A DNA stretch of 64,000 nucleotides from Flaccisagitta enflata (Eukaryota; Chaetognatha; Sagittoidea; Aphragmophora). Position 1 is the stretch's first letter. Each line of letters starts with the position of its first letter. Where the stretch lies: contig OZ231127.1 in the NCBI GenBank assembly GCA_965153355.1, positions 7,192,001-7,256,000 of the forward strand, read 5' to 3'. Both the position numbers and the translations under genes were made by a program. Below the pieces are notes generated by a model. The model was not told where the DNA came from. It did no database searches and was given only the letters and a program-made list of their open reading frames with translations. Below are positions 25,265 to 36,640 of this stretch, piece by piece.

Positions 25265-25544
25265 GAGGGCGTGTTTCTAGTGAAGATGAAAAACGCGTTT
25301 GTTCCCATGGAGCGCGATAACAGTGTGAACACATATTCAAGAATTTCAACTGTCCCACGAGAGAGTGAGCGAAGTGAGTGAGCGAGCCCGTGAACGGAGC
25401 GAGCGAGCGAAGCGATTGTAGCAAAGCGGAGCGCTGCGGAGCGAGTGAGCGGAGTGAGCGGAGTGAGCGGTGCGAGCGAACGAACGTAGCGAGCAACCGA
25501 GTGGCCCTTTCAAAACGCGATCGTCTTTGACTAGAAACGCCCCC
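25265..25544 (+). mobile_element. Gx element, complete, inside the 108-bp array
   Basis: Starts GAGGGCGTGTTTCTAGTG and ends GACTAGAAACGCCCCC, imperfect inverted ends. Body: AAAACGCGTTTGTTCCCATG, ACACATATTCAAG, a GAGCGAAGTGAGTGAGCGAG-type array rich in CG, and GTGGCCCTTTCAAAACGCGA. Left flank GTCAATCTTTACTGA and right flank TCAGTATAACGG together rebuild the joint of a 108-bp unit (TCAATCTTCACTCAGTGTAA), so insertion post-dates the array. Confidence 0.82.
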
Positions 25545-26400
25545 TCAGTATAACGGCCCACTTTTTTTTTCTAAATTGCATTGGGATTGGATTCTTGCTC
25601 GCTTCCGGAAGTGTTCATGCTAGTATCTTAATTTGAGAACTTATCAATCTTCACTCAGTGTAACGGCCCTTTTTTTTTCTAAATTGCATTGGGATTGGAT
25701 TCTTGTTCGCTTCCGGAAGTGTTCATGCTAGTATCTTAATTTGAGAACTTATCAATCTTCACTCAGTGTAACGGCCCTTTTTTTTTCTAAATTGCAGTGG
25801 GATTGGATTCTTGTTTGCTTCCGGAAGTGTTCATGCTGGTATCTTTTTTTGAGATCTTCTCAATCTTCACTCAGTGTAACGGCACTTTTTTTTTCTAAAT
25901 TGCATTGGGATTGGATTCTTGTTCGCTTCCTGAAGTGTTCATGCTAGTATCTTTATTTGAGAACTTATCAACGTTTGCTCAGTATAACGGCCCTTTTTTT
26001 TTTCTAAATTGCATTGGGATTGGATTCTTGTTTGCTTCCGAAAGAGTTCATGCTAGTTTCTGTAAATGAAAACTTCTCAATCTTCACTCAGTATAACGGC
26101 CCTTATTTTTCTAAATTGCATTGGGATTGGATTCTTGTTCGCTCCCGGAAGTGTTCATGCTAGTATCTTTATTTGAGAACTTATCAACCTTTGCTCAGTA
26201 TAACAGCCCTTTTTTTTCTAAATTGCATTGGGATTGGATTCTTGTTCGCTTCCGGAAGTGTTCATGCTAGTATCTTTAATCGTATTTGAGAACTTCTCAA
26301 CCTTCCGGAAGTGTTCATGCTAGTATCTTTATTCATATTTGAGAACTTCTCAACCTTCAGTCAATATAATGGCCCTTTTTGCTACATTGCATTGAAATCG
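25545..26400. repeat. 108-bp tandem array, about 7 copies
   Basis: Unit words are CAGTGTAACGGCCC, CTAAATTGCATTGGGATTGG, ATTCTTGTTCGCTTCCGGAA, GTGTTCATGCTAGTATC and GAGAACTTATCAATCTTCAC. TAACGG starts at 25551, 25661, 25769, 25877, 25985 and 26094. A partial extra copy of the AGTGTTCATGC segment is duplicated near 26300. Confidence 0.93.
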
Positions 26401-26422
26401 GATTTTCGTTTGCTTCAGGATA

Positions 26423-26587
26423 CAAAGTTGAACCCCACTCTAACCATTAATTTTTTTCTGTTATAAGAGGACTTCTGTCATTGCAAAATAAGGAAGTAAA
26501 AGAAATGAACTTGAAGGGACCATGAATTTGCATCTGTTATAGGCGAAATTCCGTTGGTGGCGGGTCCGTTAGAGCGGGGTTTAACTG
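26423..26587. mobile_element. Pg MITE, 165 bp, TA-flanked
   Basis: CAAAGTTGAACCCCACTCTA at left, TTAGAGCGGGGTTTAACTG at right, TA at 26421-26422 and 26588-26589. CATCTGTTATAGGCGAAATT is a shared Pg internal word. It interrupts the end of the 108-bp array, whose ATGTTCATGCTAGTATCTGA words resume at 26589. Confidence 0.82.
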
Positions 26588-26700
26588 TATGTTCATGCTA
26601 GTATCTGAATATGAGAACTTCCCAATTTTTTCTCAGCCTAACGGTTTTTTTTTCTTAATTGCTATGTGAACCTAGCATCTAGCATCTGTTAGTTGCATCA

Positions 26701-26912
26701 TGCAACTTGCATGCATGCGACTCTTCACCTTGCGGTGTTAGTTGGTTGGTCCATGCGTCCATCAGTCTGTCCCTCACATTTCTTTTTCACAGTTTTAACC
26801 CTTTTTAGTCCCGGACTCCATAAGAGGTTGTGATTGCGAGTGTATTTGTGGGTTTGTTTGCGGGGGGGGGGTAGGAGCGTGGTTGTGCTCCCCTACCCAC
26901 CCGTGTGCGACG
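26701..26912 (-). mobile_element. Hx fragments, diverged
   Basis: GCATGCATGCGACTCTTCAC, CTTGCGGTG and GTTGGTTGGTCC look like an Hx 3' end in minus orientation. A second TTTTTAGTCCCGGACTCC..AAGAGG and CCCTACCCACCCG pair at 26805-26905 resembles subfamily C. Confidence 0.5.
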
Positions 26913-27518
26913 ATATTGAAACCCACGCGTTACTTATTTGGTCAGTTTTTCCAGTTACTTACCCACTTTTTAAACAGCAGAAACTTGCTCTCTTTTTTCC
27001 CTTTCTTCCTAGATTTACGTCATTATAGATGACAAGCAAGTTTATAAAAACATTTCTGGCTTCCTCGCTATCAATTGTACGAACTACCACACTTGAGCAC
27101 ATCCGGTTTTAAGGCAAACCCGCTTTTGATCCTCAAAATTTATATTGCTGTTCTAAATTTGTCAGCTACCCAGAATTTGATTTGTCCCTTGAGTAAAGCT
27201 CTATTGAAGTTCAACTCTACCACAAATGACTAATTTTGGCTAAATGTACCAAATTAGAAGTTCTTCGCAAAAGTGGATGTTTGAAAATTAAATCATGTAA
27301 AACTATGATGTTGCAGACAAGGTTTTATGTCTATTTTCAAACCCCAACTTGTGAGAGTTCCTTCTTTAATGGATATTTGTGAAAAGGGCCCAAGTATATC
27401 AATGTACGAATTTCGACCAAATTCCCGACAACTATCTCCAAAAAAACATCCACCAGGGGGCAGAAATACGAAGTATTAAGGTAGTTCCGACAGTCAGAAC
27501 TATGTTCATAAAAAATTA
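26913..27518. other. No recognised feature
   Basis: AT-rich sequence without repeats or gene signs. A diverged relative of the palindrome at 27519 lies at 27481-27504. Confidence 0.5.
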
Positions 27519-27544
27519 ACGAAGTTCCGACGTCGGAACTTCGT
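27519..27544. repeat. 26-bp perfect palindrome
   Basis: Half-site ACGAAGTTCCGAC followed by its exact complement. Diverged relatives lie at 27481-27504 and, as a half-site, near 27574-27592. A second perfect palindrome with a related half-site is at 28197. Confidence 0.95.
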
Positions 27545-27776
27545 GAAAAATTGAACAACAGCTTCTCATTTGACTGTCGTAACTATGTGAAGGAAAAATG
27601 ATTGAGTAAATACTACAAGATACTCAATTTGATCATTTACACAAGCTTCTTCCTTTGCTCAGCGTTAATATTTCTTTTTTGGTCAAGCCGTCCATGCAGT
27701 GACTGGAAACTGACTATTCAATAAAGGACTGATACAACTTGGAGAAAACAAGGTCTTCCTTTACTCATCGTTATCA

Positions 27777-27932
27777 TTTTTAGTTGTGGACACGCAACTC
27801 TATAAGAGGCTTTGTCCTCAATCCGTCTGTTGGTCCATCTGTCCGTCATGTGATTGAGTCAGAAAGTGTGAAAACGCGCATTTCACCCTGCCCACCCATC
27901 ACAACTGGTATTGGCCGTGTATCAGCCTTGTT
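27777..27932 (-). mobile_element. Hx element, subfamily C
   Basis: In plus orientation it reads TTTTTAGTTGTGGACACGCA, ACTCTATAAGAGGC, GTCCGTC runs, AAAACGCGCATTTC, CTGCCCACCCATCACAACTG and GGCCGTGTATCAGCCTTGTT. Word order matches 55296-55465. The 5' 9-mer (GTTGTGATG) only partly matches the hairpin arm complement (GTTGTGGAC), so this is a decayed copy. Confidence 0.78.
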
Positions 27933-27953
27933 CTTTGGTCAAAGCGTTGTCGG

Positions 27954-27990
<37 letters not shown>

Positions 27991-28095
27991 CATTTAGGAA
28001 CATGAAGAAAAAAAAACGAAAAGGGAGAGGGACTATGGGATGATCACGACAAGAATGGATAGGCTAGGACATGCTTACAGACAGACAGACAGATG

Positions 28096-28115
28096 GGGTA
28101 GACAGACAGATAGAA

Positions 28116-28170
<55 letters not shown>
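28096..28170. repeat. GA-rich microsatellite
   Basis: GACA/GATA units pass into about 25 GA units. A smaller GA tract lies at 27957-27988. Confidence 0.85.
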
Positions 28171-28172
<2 letters not shown>

Positions 28173-28196
28173 AAAACAGGAACATTGAGGAAGAAT

Positions 28197-28222
28197 ACGT
28201 AGTTACGACGTCGTAACTACGT
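28197..28222. repeat. 26-bp perfect palindrome
   Basis: Half-site ACGTAGTTACGAC plus exact complement. It differs from the palindrome at 27519 at half-site positions 4 and 9, each with the matching change in the other arm. Confidence 0.95.
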
Positions 28223-28329
28223 GCATTTAAAACAAACTGTTTCATTTCTTACACATTGTCTATCTGTAGTTTATTTAAATACTGCCGACAACAGTTATAT
28301 AACCCTTTTCTTATACCTATTTCAGATTT

Positions 28330-28331
<2 letters not shown>

Positions 28332-28426
<95 letters not shown>

Positions 28427-28436
28427 CTCCTCTGTC
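28332..28436. repeat. (CT)n microsatellite
   Basis: About 45 CT units with CCTCTCTCC breaks at the right end. Confidence 0.97.
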
Positions 28437-28523
28437 ACATAAAAATATATCAAGTATCCTTTTTTTCCAAATTCAGAAAAGAATAACATTTTGGGTCGAG
28501 GATGAAAATCCATAACAGATATA

Positions 28524-29075
<552 letters not shown>

Positions 29076-29275
29076 GTGTCTCATGTCATATTTTCCGATC
29101 CCCTCTTTGTCAGTTCATCACTTGAAGCGGGTACATAGGTTTGAGTGAATCAGGTTGTTCAACCTAAGATTCCATGATTTTCTAGACAAACAAAGATCGA
29201 CTAATGGCAGATATAGCCTGATCTTAGCGAATCCTCTTCCTCACTCTGGGACCATTTTTATTTCCTCTGTCAGAT

Positions 29276-29277
<2 letters not shown>

Positions 29278-29365
<88 letters not shown>
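29278..29365. repeat. (AT)n(CT)n tract
   Basis: About 24 AT units followed by about 19 CT units. Confidence 0.95.
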
Positions 29366-29367
<2 letters not shown>

Positions 29368-29429
29368 AAAATTATAGTTTTGTGTTCATCTTTTTCAAAG
29401 AATGGTGGATATGACAAGTGAAACAATAT

Positions 29430-30060
29430 TTCTTACTAAACTGAAATAAATGGAAGAGGGCCTTGTTAACCCTCAGTGACCAGTTCACAAGCGCGCCACT
29501 CCTAGTTTTCCATTAAACAGAACATAAGTGTATGGCGCGGATTCTCAAAGAGCCGTCCACAACAGGGGAGCCATTTTAGGCTGAATTTTGGACTAGTTAA
29601 AACTAAAACCACTTTAGTCAGAATTTGGACTCGAGTAGAAAGAAGCAGGAAATCCTTCATTTTCATTTTTAACTAGTAGGGGATAGCATACAGGGCTATA
29701 GTTTGAAATTTGCTTCAGAACTCGGCTTGTGGTTAGTTTATAATGTCCTTATTGCTAGAAAAAAAAAATTGGGAGACCTATCTAAGTGGGAAGCTGGAGC
29801 CTTTTTTGATGAAAGTCGGACCATAGCATAAGATAGGCGAAAATTGTCTCTTTTGCCAAAATTGCCATTTTTACTGTTTTTTGGGTGCATTCATTCTGAT
29901 ACAGTATGATTATTTTCAAATGAAACAAAAGATGACGACATAAATACTAAACGAATTGACATAATCAAATTCCAAAAAAAAGAATGCCTGAAAGAGTAGG
30001 TTTTGGCATCTATTCATGCCAAATTTCAGTATTCGGTCTCAAGTAGTTTAGCCTCAATCC
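29430..30060. other. No recognised feature
   Basis: Mixed sequence without gene or repeat signs that I can support. Confidence 0.5.
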
Positions 30061-30061
30061 C

Positions 30062-30155
30062 TTTTTAGTTGCGTGCACGCGACTCTACACCTTGCGGTGT
30101 CGGTCGGTAGGTCGGTAGGTCGGTAGGTTGGTCCGTCCGTCCATCACGTTTTTAG
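30062..30155 (-). mobile_element. Hx 3' fragment
   Basis: TTTTTAGTTGCGTGCACGCG, ACTCTACACCTTGCGGTG and (GGTCGGTA)n, GTCCGTCCGTCC are the 3' hairpin and core in minus orientation. The expected 5' block is replaced by the repeat starting at 30180. Confidence 0.78.
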
Positions 30156-30179
30156 AATTATGACTTTTTAAGATTATCT

Positions 30180-30450
30180 GAGGTATTTAAAGGTACTCTA
30201 GGGTATTTCAGGGTATTTCAGGGTACTTTAGGGTACTTTAGGGTACTTCAGGGTACTTTAGGGTGGTAAAAGTTATTTTAGGTACTTATGAGGTATTTAA
30301 GGGTACTTTCAGATACTTTTAGGGTTTTCAGGTATTTTTAGGTATTTTTTGGGTATTTTTGGAGGTGTTTTTGAGTATTTTTGGGTATTTTAGGTGTTAT
30401 TAGGTATTTTTGGGTATTTTTTGGTATTTTGGGTATTTTGGGTATTTTGT
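30180..30450. repeat. GGGTACTTTA / GGGTATTTT minisatellite
   Basis: About 25 units of 9-11 bp drift from GGGTACTTTA at left to GGGTATTTT at right. It sits where the body of a truncated Hx element should be. Confidence 0.88.
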
Positions 30451-30510
30451 CAACTTTTAATTGGACAGTCTTTATTGGTTCAGAATGTAACTTTTTTTGG
30501 GACAGACATT

Positions 30511-31255
30511 ATGTAGTATGAAGTTGTAGTATGAAGTTATGTAGTAACACCCCTCTCAAAATTAGGCGAACTGGGATCAGAACAAGTCTGAAAATGCTTC
30601 ATGAATTCTTTGTTAGGAGTCTGAGTGTTAAGGTAACTTTGAAATATGTAATTTCCAGCAGGGTTATACAAAAATTGTCCAAAAAATGTCAACCAATGGC
30701 TCCTAATTTCTTCTTTCGATTGATATCATACTACTGTTCGATTGATATCATACTACTGTATTTTTGATGATAGTTCCAAATTGACCGGTGAAACCAACCT
30801 ATTTGTCAATGAATTCAGGCACTTTGTGGAGCTGTTCCTTATTCCCAATGCATCGTCGTTGCTTGGTAGTTATCTAACAACTCGGGAATGGCAGTTTTTA
30901 CCCCACTCATATGGGAAAAAATGAGTAAGTTTGTGCAGTCTCCTCATAAGACGATTTCTCGTCAAAATCGGTCAAAATCTTTTACCACATTTTTGACATA
31001 GCACACATCTAGGGCCACACACTAGTGTGAATAGTCTATTTGGCCTCGGTTTGCAAAAATACTATGTTTTAGCTATCTCTGTGTCAAATTTCAGCCCTCT
31101 CAGTGCATTTTTACTCTCAATTTTGATCAGTTTTCCAGTTCGTTTAATTTTGAGAGAGGTGTTATGAAGTTGTAGTATGCAGTATGTAGTTATGTAGTAT
31201 GAAGTTATGTAGTATGAAGATATGTAGTATGAAGTTCTGTTGTATGAAGTTGTGT
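30511..31255. repeat. TATGTAGTATGAAGT minisatellite split by a T6 element
   Basis: Units of about 15 bp at 30511-30546 and 31165-31250 are the same array, interrupted by the 616-bp T6 element. Confidence 0.85.
30547..31162. mobile_element. T6 element, 616 bp, TA-flanked
   Basis: Ends ACACCCCTCTCAAAATTA and its relative ACACCTCTCTCAAAATTA (minus strand) share CGAACTGG further in, giving about 28 bp with three mismatches. TA lies at 30545-30546 and 31163-31164. A 20-bp word with GATATCATACTACTG is tandemly doubled at about 30718-30760. Short frames inside are not conserved domains. Confidence 0.85.
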
Positions 31256-31353
31256 TATTGTGTGTAATGTAGCAGGCGACTGTTGGCCTGTAGGGCTTGT
31301 TGAAGTCAAACTATGTATCATCTAAAATAACTTTTTTTTTACTATGGTAAAAA

Positions 31354-31962
31354 AATAGTCGCAAAAGCGTTAAATGGTCAGCGGTACCCATTGCCCCTAT
31401 GAAAGTGTTTGTGGGTGTGAGGTGGTTAGAGGGGCAGCGGCCCCGAAGGTGCCGATGACCTATGCTGTTTTTATTTGAGGCCTCAAGGCTGGAGATTGGG
31501 AGCCTTGAGACCAGGATTTGAGCCTCAGAGCTGGGATTTGAGTTTCATGGCTAGCAGTTGAGCTTTGAGGCTAGGATCTGGGCCTCGAGACTAGGATTTT
31601 TGGCTGCTGGGCTGGCTGGGATTTTTAGCTAAGGCTGGGATTTGCAGGCAACTTGAGGCTGGATTGGGCTGCACTTGAGACTGGGATTTGACTGTAGGCT
31701 TGGATTTGAGCTCTGGGGCTAGGAGTTGAGCCTCCAGGCTGGGATTTCAGCCTCCAGACTGGGATTTGAGCTTTGAGGTTGGGCTTCAGGCCTCAGGGCT
31801 GGTTTTGAGTCTCAAGGCTGAGATTTGAGCATGGAAGCTAGGATTTGAGCCTTGAGGCTAGGATCTGGGCCTCAAGACTAGGATTTGAGCCTTGAGGGAC
31901 AGAGAGGAAGAGGAGGGAGAAATTTCACTTTGTGAAAGCATGGGTCGTCAGCCTTCAGGTTA
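31354..31962. mobile_element. Px element, CTATGCTTTCACA arm type
   Basis: Outer left end AATAGTCGCAAAAGCGTTAA then GGTCAGCGGTACCC. Inner arm GGGGCAGCGGCCCCGAAGG, GATGACCTATGCTG. Core of about 25 degenerate 17-22-bp repeats (GGCTGGGATTTGAGCCTC). Right arm GGAGAAATTTCACTTTGTGA, AAGCATGGGTCGTC is the inverse of an alternative arm seen intact at 44451. Confidence 0.72.
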
Positions 31963-32178
31963 CTATTAAAAGCAAACTAATTGTTTGTCAGTGTTTACAT
32001 CCAGCTCTATCGAACCCCTATCCCCACACTATCGACCTATCACCGAACCTATCAACCATCCCCAGCAGTCAGACCTAACCGCGGCTGATTATTTAGTGAA
32101 TAGAAATAATGGTGTCATCAATGATGAAACGGCTGGAAGTTTTCAAAAAGTTTTAAACATTTTCAGCGAGTTTTCATT

Positions 32179-32369
32179 CGAGCGTGACCGACGGATGGAC
32201 AAACGGACAGAACCTCTTATAGAGGTGCTATGGCGCATCTGGGAATCATTTCCAGTGATTTCTGCTTCTTCTCAAGGTTTTCAACTCGAGCGTGACAGAC
32301 CAACCAACCAACCAACAAACCAACCGACAGACAGAGCTAGTTATAGAGGTGCTATGGCGCACCTAAAAA
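32179..32369 (+). mobile_element. Hx subfamily F-like, tandem 3' halves
   Basis: Two successive units each have GAGCGTGAC, a GACC/GGAC core, AGTTATAGAGGTGCTATGGC and GCACCT or GCATCT; the second ends in CTAAAAAC. No AACAAGGCC start is visible. Confidence 0.65.
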
Positions 32370-32429
32370 CGGAAAGATTAAAATTGCTCATTGGAAAAAA
32401 ATAGAAATGAGCATTTTTTCAATCAGTGA

Positions 32430-32664
32430 TTTTTAATCGCGTGCCGCGACTCCTACACACCCAGCACATCCCCGTCCGTCCCGTCCTGCGGTTTGGATGC
32501 CCTGTCACCAGTCGCTGTCCATACTCTCTGGACTCGCTGGATACACGGCTACCTAAGTCGCGTGTGGGTGGGCAGGGGCCATATTAGGGGTCGCTTCATC
32601 ATTTGGGCAGGAGCAGTGACCGACCGACCGACTACTGACAGGCTAATAAACCGACCAACTAGGA

Positions 32665-32665
<1 letters not shown>
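32430..32665 (+). mobile_element. Hx fragments: inverted 3' piece, then a 5' block
   Basis: TTTTTAATCGCGTGCCGCGA (minus orientation 3' end) at 32430 is followed at 32537 by a plus-orientation GGATACACGGCTACCTAAGT, CGCGTGTGGGTGGGCAGGGG and GGGCAGGAGCAGTGACCGAC. The core then passes into GA repeats with no hairpin. Confidence 0.65.
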
Positions 32666-32666
<1 letters not shown>

Positions 32667-32725
<59 letters not shown>

Positions 32726-32750
32726 CAACTAGGAGGAGAGAGAGAGAGTG
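32667..32750. repeat. (GA)n with duplicated ACCGACCAACTAGGAG flank
   Basis: About 26 GA units. The phrase ACCGACCAACTAGGAG occurs on both sides (near 32652 and 32719). Confidence 0.85.
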
Positions 32751-33241
32751 GGGACAAGAGTGGGAGGAAGTCTGACACGTATATGGTCAAAAGAGACAGT
32801 AAAAATATTTTCTGAAGTGGTCGATTTCATCTACTCTCGTTGTGTTTCGGCTTTGTTACTCGATCGAAACTCGGCTATCGTCGGTGCCGCCAAGCGTCAG
32901 CAAACAGCGTTCTTACAGCTTATTTGGGCATTGAGCCATTTAAACAGGCTGAAGGGGGGGGGGGAGGAGAGAAAAGGGCAATGAAGCCTTACAGCTACAA
33001 AATGTTCGAAATCAACAAACAAATATAAAACAGTACAGAAAGAGGGGATATCTTGCTTACGGGGAAGGACATTGTTGGCTAGGGGCCCAGCCTCCATCAA
33101 CAAATTGTGTTTGCCTTTATGGTGTCATCTTTTGGCTGTTATTGGCTGCTGTGCCATCAAAATTGTATGAAATTACTTTTTCAAGAACAAGTTGTCACTC
33201 TCTTTGCTAAGATAATAATTACCATTACCATCACGCAAATA

Positions 33242-33444
33242 CAGTTGAATCCCGCTCTAATGGATCGCAAGGGGCTAACAAATTTTATCTGTTATAGGTG
33301 AAATTTGGTTATCACCAAAAAAAAAAAAAAAAAGACAAGTTGAAAGCATCCAATATAAGAAAACTAGCTGAAAGCATCATTAATTTGCATTTGTTCCAGG
33401 TGAAATTTTTTGGCCGGCGGATCCATTAAATCGGGGTTCAACTG
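33242..33444. mobile_element. Pg MITE, 203 bp
   Basis: CAGTTGAATCCCGCTCTAAT then GGATC at left; GGATCCATTAAATCGGGG then TTCAACTG at right. TA is present at left, AA at right. Internal CTGTTATAGGTGAAATTTGG and TTCCAGGTGAAATTTTTTGG are inverted-context relatives. Confidence 0.82.
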
Positions 33445-33629
33445 AATTGTCATTTGTGAGCAGCCAATTTTCTTCAATTATCTACAGTTATCTATACAGT
33501 CCAAAAAATTGGACACAAAAATAAAGAAAATATTTCCTACTTTGAAAGAGAACGTAAGAAAGGAGATATGACTAGAGAAGGCGCCTGAGACGCTGTTTGG
33601 CCAATGTTTATTCGTCCCAAAAGGTACCA

Positions 33630-34217
33630 TCAAACGAGAGAGAGAGACAGGGGCAGAGACAGCGACAGAGACAGAGACAGAGGCAGGAGGCACCATCAAA
33701 CGAGAGAGAGACAGAGACAAACAAAGAGAAAGAGACAGAGATAGAGGCAGAAGGTACCTTCAAACGAGAGAGAGACAGAGACAAACAAAGAGAAAGAGAC
33801 AGAGACAGAGATAGAGACAGAGACAGACAGAGACTGAGACAGAGACAGACAGAGACAGACAGAGACATATAGAGACAGAAAGAGACAGAGACAGAAATAG
33901 AGACAGAGACATGGACGTGGACAGGGACAGAGACAGAGACAGAAACAGAGACTTAGACAGAGATTGAGACAGAGACAGAGACAAAAACAGAGACAGACAG
34001 AGCCAGATAGAGACAGACAAGAGACAGAGACAGAGGCAAAGGAAGAGACAGAGACAGAGACAGAGACAGAGACAGAGGCAGAGGCAGAGATAGATACAGA
34101 TACAGATGCAGAGACAGAGACAGAGGGCAGAGACAGAGTAAGGAGGCAGGAGCAAGGGCAAAGACAGAGACAGAGAGACAGTAGCAGAAGTGCCCATCGA
34201 CAAGATTAAAGATGGTC

Positions 34218-34270
<53 letters not shown>
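33630..34270. repeat. Degenerate GACAGA hexamer block and (GA)n
   Basis: Long AGAGACAGAGACAG array. At its left, a segment with CATCAAACGAGAGAGAGA recurs three times (near 33627, 33692, 33750), so larger units were duplicated. It ends in a (GA)n tract at about 34219-34270. Confidence 0.92.
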
Positions 34271-34277
<7 letters not shown>

Positions 34278-35116
34278 GTAGACAGATGGACCCATGGCAA
34301 AAGAGACCAAAAGACCGACTGACACACAGAAAGGAGACAGACGGAAGGAACGGAAAAATGTTTCTTCTGGACCAAAAATGGTCATATCAAGAATGGTTCT
34401 TTCCCATTATCATCATCATTATCAATTTTATTATCTCTTTTATCTCCTAGAGAGCTGATAATGGCAAGAATGCGCACTCCTCGGCGTGGTTGATGATCTC
34501 AGTGATTTGTTAGATAATCAATTATAGGATGTTTGAAGAAGTCAGAATTAGTTGGGACGATGATAGAGGAAATAAGCGTAACTCGCAATCTTGAAAACAG
34601 TATGATAATCTTCGCTTATAGTTATAACCAGGCCTCTCATGATACGATTATGCACGCACCGCGTAATTTGGGGAGCGCTTCTTTAAGGGCTTCTAATGTA
34701 CTGATGGGTGCGCTGTGTGATAAGTGCTGTACTCCAACTAGATTTTTGACATGTCAGTGGGCATACTATGTAATTGAGGCCGGGCTCCCTCTCCTGGTAC
34801 ACAATGTGCCATTGAGCATACTGTGTAATGTGAACTTAACTACTTTTTATGGCTTTTGATGTGTCAATGGGCACACTGTTTTTTTGACCTGGCGTGCCTC
34901 CGTCTCCTGGTATACAACGTGCCATTGCGCACACTGTGTAATGTTGGTTGAGCTTGCTTTAGTGGCTTTTGATGTGTCAAGCGGCACACTATGTAATTGA
35001 GGATGTCTGAGGCAGTGAAAAGAAGAAGCCCTTTAGAATCATTTTCCGCCTCAAATGATGGATATCCCAACGATGGACATATGAATGCAAATGGCTCATA
35101 ACATGTAAAAAAAAAA

Positions 35117-35275
35117 ACAAGGCCGGATATACGGCTACCTTAGTCGCGTGCGGGGGGGCAGGGGCTGTATTTGAGGTCCTTTGATCACTTGGGCAGGAGC
35201 AGTGAGGACATAGACCCCCCCAAAAAAACAAAATGAGTAAAGTGTGACGGGCGGACGGACCAACGGACGGACTGA
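35117..35275 (+). mobile_element. Hx element, subfamily A, lacking 3' hairpin
   Basis: ACAAGGCCGGATATACGGCT start with GTCGCGTGC, GGGCAGGGGCTGTATTTGAG, GGGCAGGAGCAGTGAGGACA and a GGACGGACC core. It stops inside the core where the segmental duplication joins. Confidence 0.85.
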
Positions 35276-35486
35276 GCTCCCCCTGGCAAACAACGTGCCA
35301 TTGCGCACACTGTGTAATGTGGGTTGAGCCCCCTTTAGCGGCTTTTGATGTGTCGATGAATCAACCTTGTTTGGGCTCTGAGGCAGTGAAAAGAAGAAGC
35401 CCTTTAGAATCATTTTCCGCCTCAAATGATGGATATCCCAACGATGGACATATGAATGCAAATGGCTCATAACATGTAAAAAAAAA

Positions 35487-35735
35487 ACAAGGCCGGATAT
35501 ACGGCTACCTTAGTCGCGTGCGGGGGGGCAGGGGCTGTATTTGAGGTCCTTTGATCACTTGGGGCTGTATTTGAGGTCCTTTGATCACTTGGGCAGGAGC
35601 AGTGAGGACATAGACCCCCCCAAAAAAACAAAATGAGTAAAGTGTGACGGGCGGACGGACCAACGGACGGACCGACGGACCGACGGACGGACCAACAAAG
35701 CGGAGTACAGAGTCGCGTAGCACGCGACTAAAAAG
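35487..35735 (+). mobile_element. Hx element, subfamily A, complete
   Basis: Same start as 35117 plus a 30-bp internal doubling. The core of GGACCGACGGACC units is followed by AAAGCGGAGTACAGAGTCGC, GTA, GCACGCGAC (35720-35728) and TAAAAA. The 5' 9-mer GTCGCGTGC (35513-35521) is its exact complement. Confidence 0.87.
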
Positions 35736-36012
35736 AGAGAAAAAGTGATGGTGCTAATATCAAAAGCGTTGTCCCTTGTTCATCTCCGCCGCTCCTCACT
35801 TTCTATTCCAGGGAAGCCTACCTAGCTGGGTTGGATTTCGCTCGGGGCCCAGCACCTGACAAGCCTACGGTTTCTGTATGCATGTCTTTGCTTTGGCAAA
35901 AATATTTTGACACACACTATCTGCGTTTTCTTCATCAAACAAAAAAACTAGTCAGAAACATCTTAATTATAAACTAGCTTTATGTCACTGACACATCTTA
36001 TTTTGATCATTT

Positions 36013-36187
<175 letters not shown>

Positions 36188-36477
36188 CGATTTCACACAC
36201 AAGGCGTCCATAAGCACATTACGCAATGTGGTAGTGGTTCATTTAAAATGACGCCTTTTTTTAAAATAAAAAGTTCTGATCGAGGCCATAACACGATTTT
36301 GACATACGAGAGCAATTTCATAAAAAAGTTTAAGCCACATCTCAATGAGTCAAAGCTTTGACAAATGAGCAACAACCAGAGGCTCCACCTGTCACAAATT
36401 TGCAGCGTTTTTGACAGTTACAATTCAAATTGTTTCTCTTTTATGATCTCTCTTCCCATCATCCAAAAAACTCGTGT

Positions 36478-36640
36478 ACTTTACGTGTAATTTATGTGCA
36501 ATTCTCGTGCAATTCTCGTGCAATTCTCGTGCAATTCTCGTGCATTTTTTGTGCGACTTATGTGCAACTTATGTGTAACTTACAAAAAACTTACGTGCGA
36601 CTTATGTGCGTGATTCTCGATTTAACTCATGTGCAAACTT
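36478..36640. repeat. 12-bp GTGCAATTCTCG minisatellite
   Basis: Four clean tandem units near 36499-36546, with diverged GTGCGACTTAT / GTGTAACTTAC variants on either side. Confidence 0.88.

Larger units (their letters stand above)
34793..35735. repeat. Nested duplication of a TGTGTAATG repeat plus Hx
   Basis: CAACGTGCCATTGCGCACAC occurs at 34915 and 35291, GAGGCAGTGAAAAGAAGAAG at 35009 and 35380, and the Hx start at 35117 and 35487: a direct duplication with offsets of 376, 371 and 370 bp. An older, more diverged copy lies at 34793-34885. The second copy also has a 30-bp tandem doubling near 35531-35590. Confidence 0.9.
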
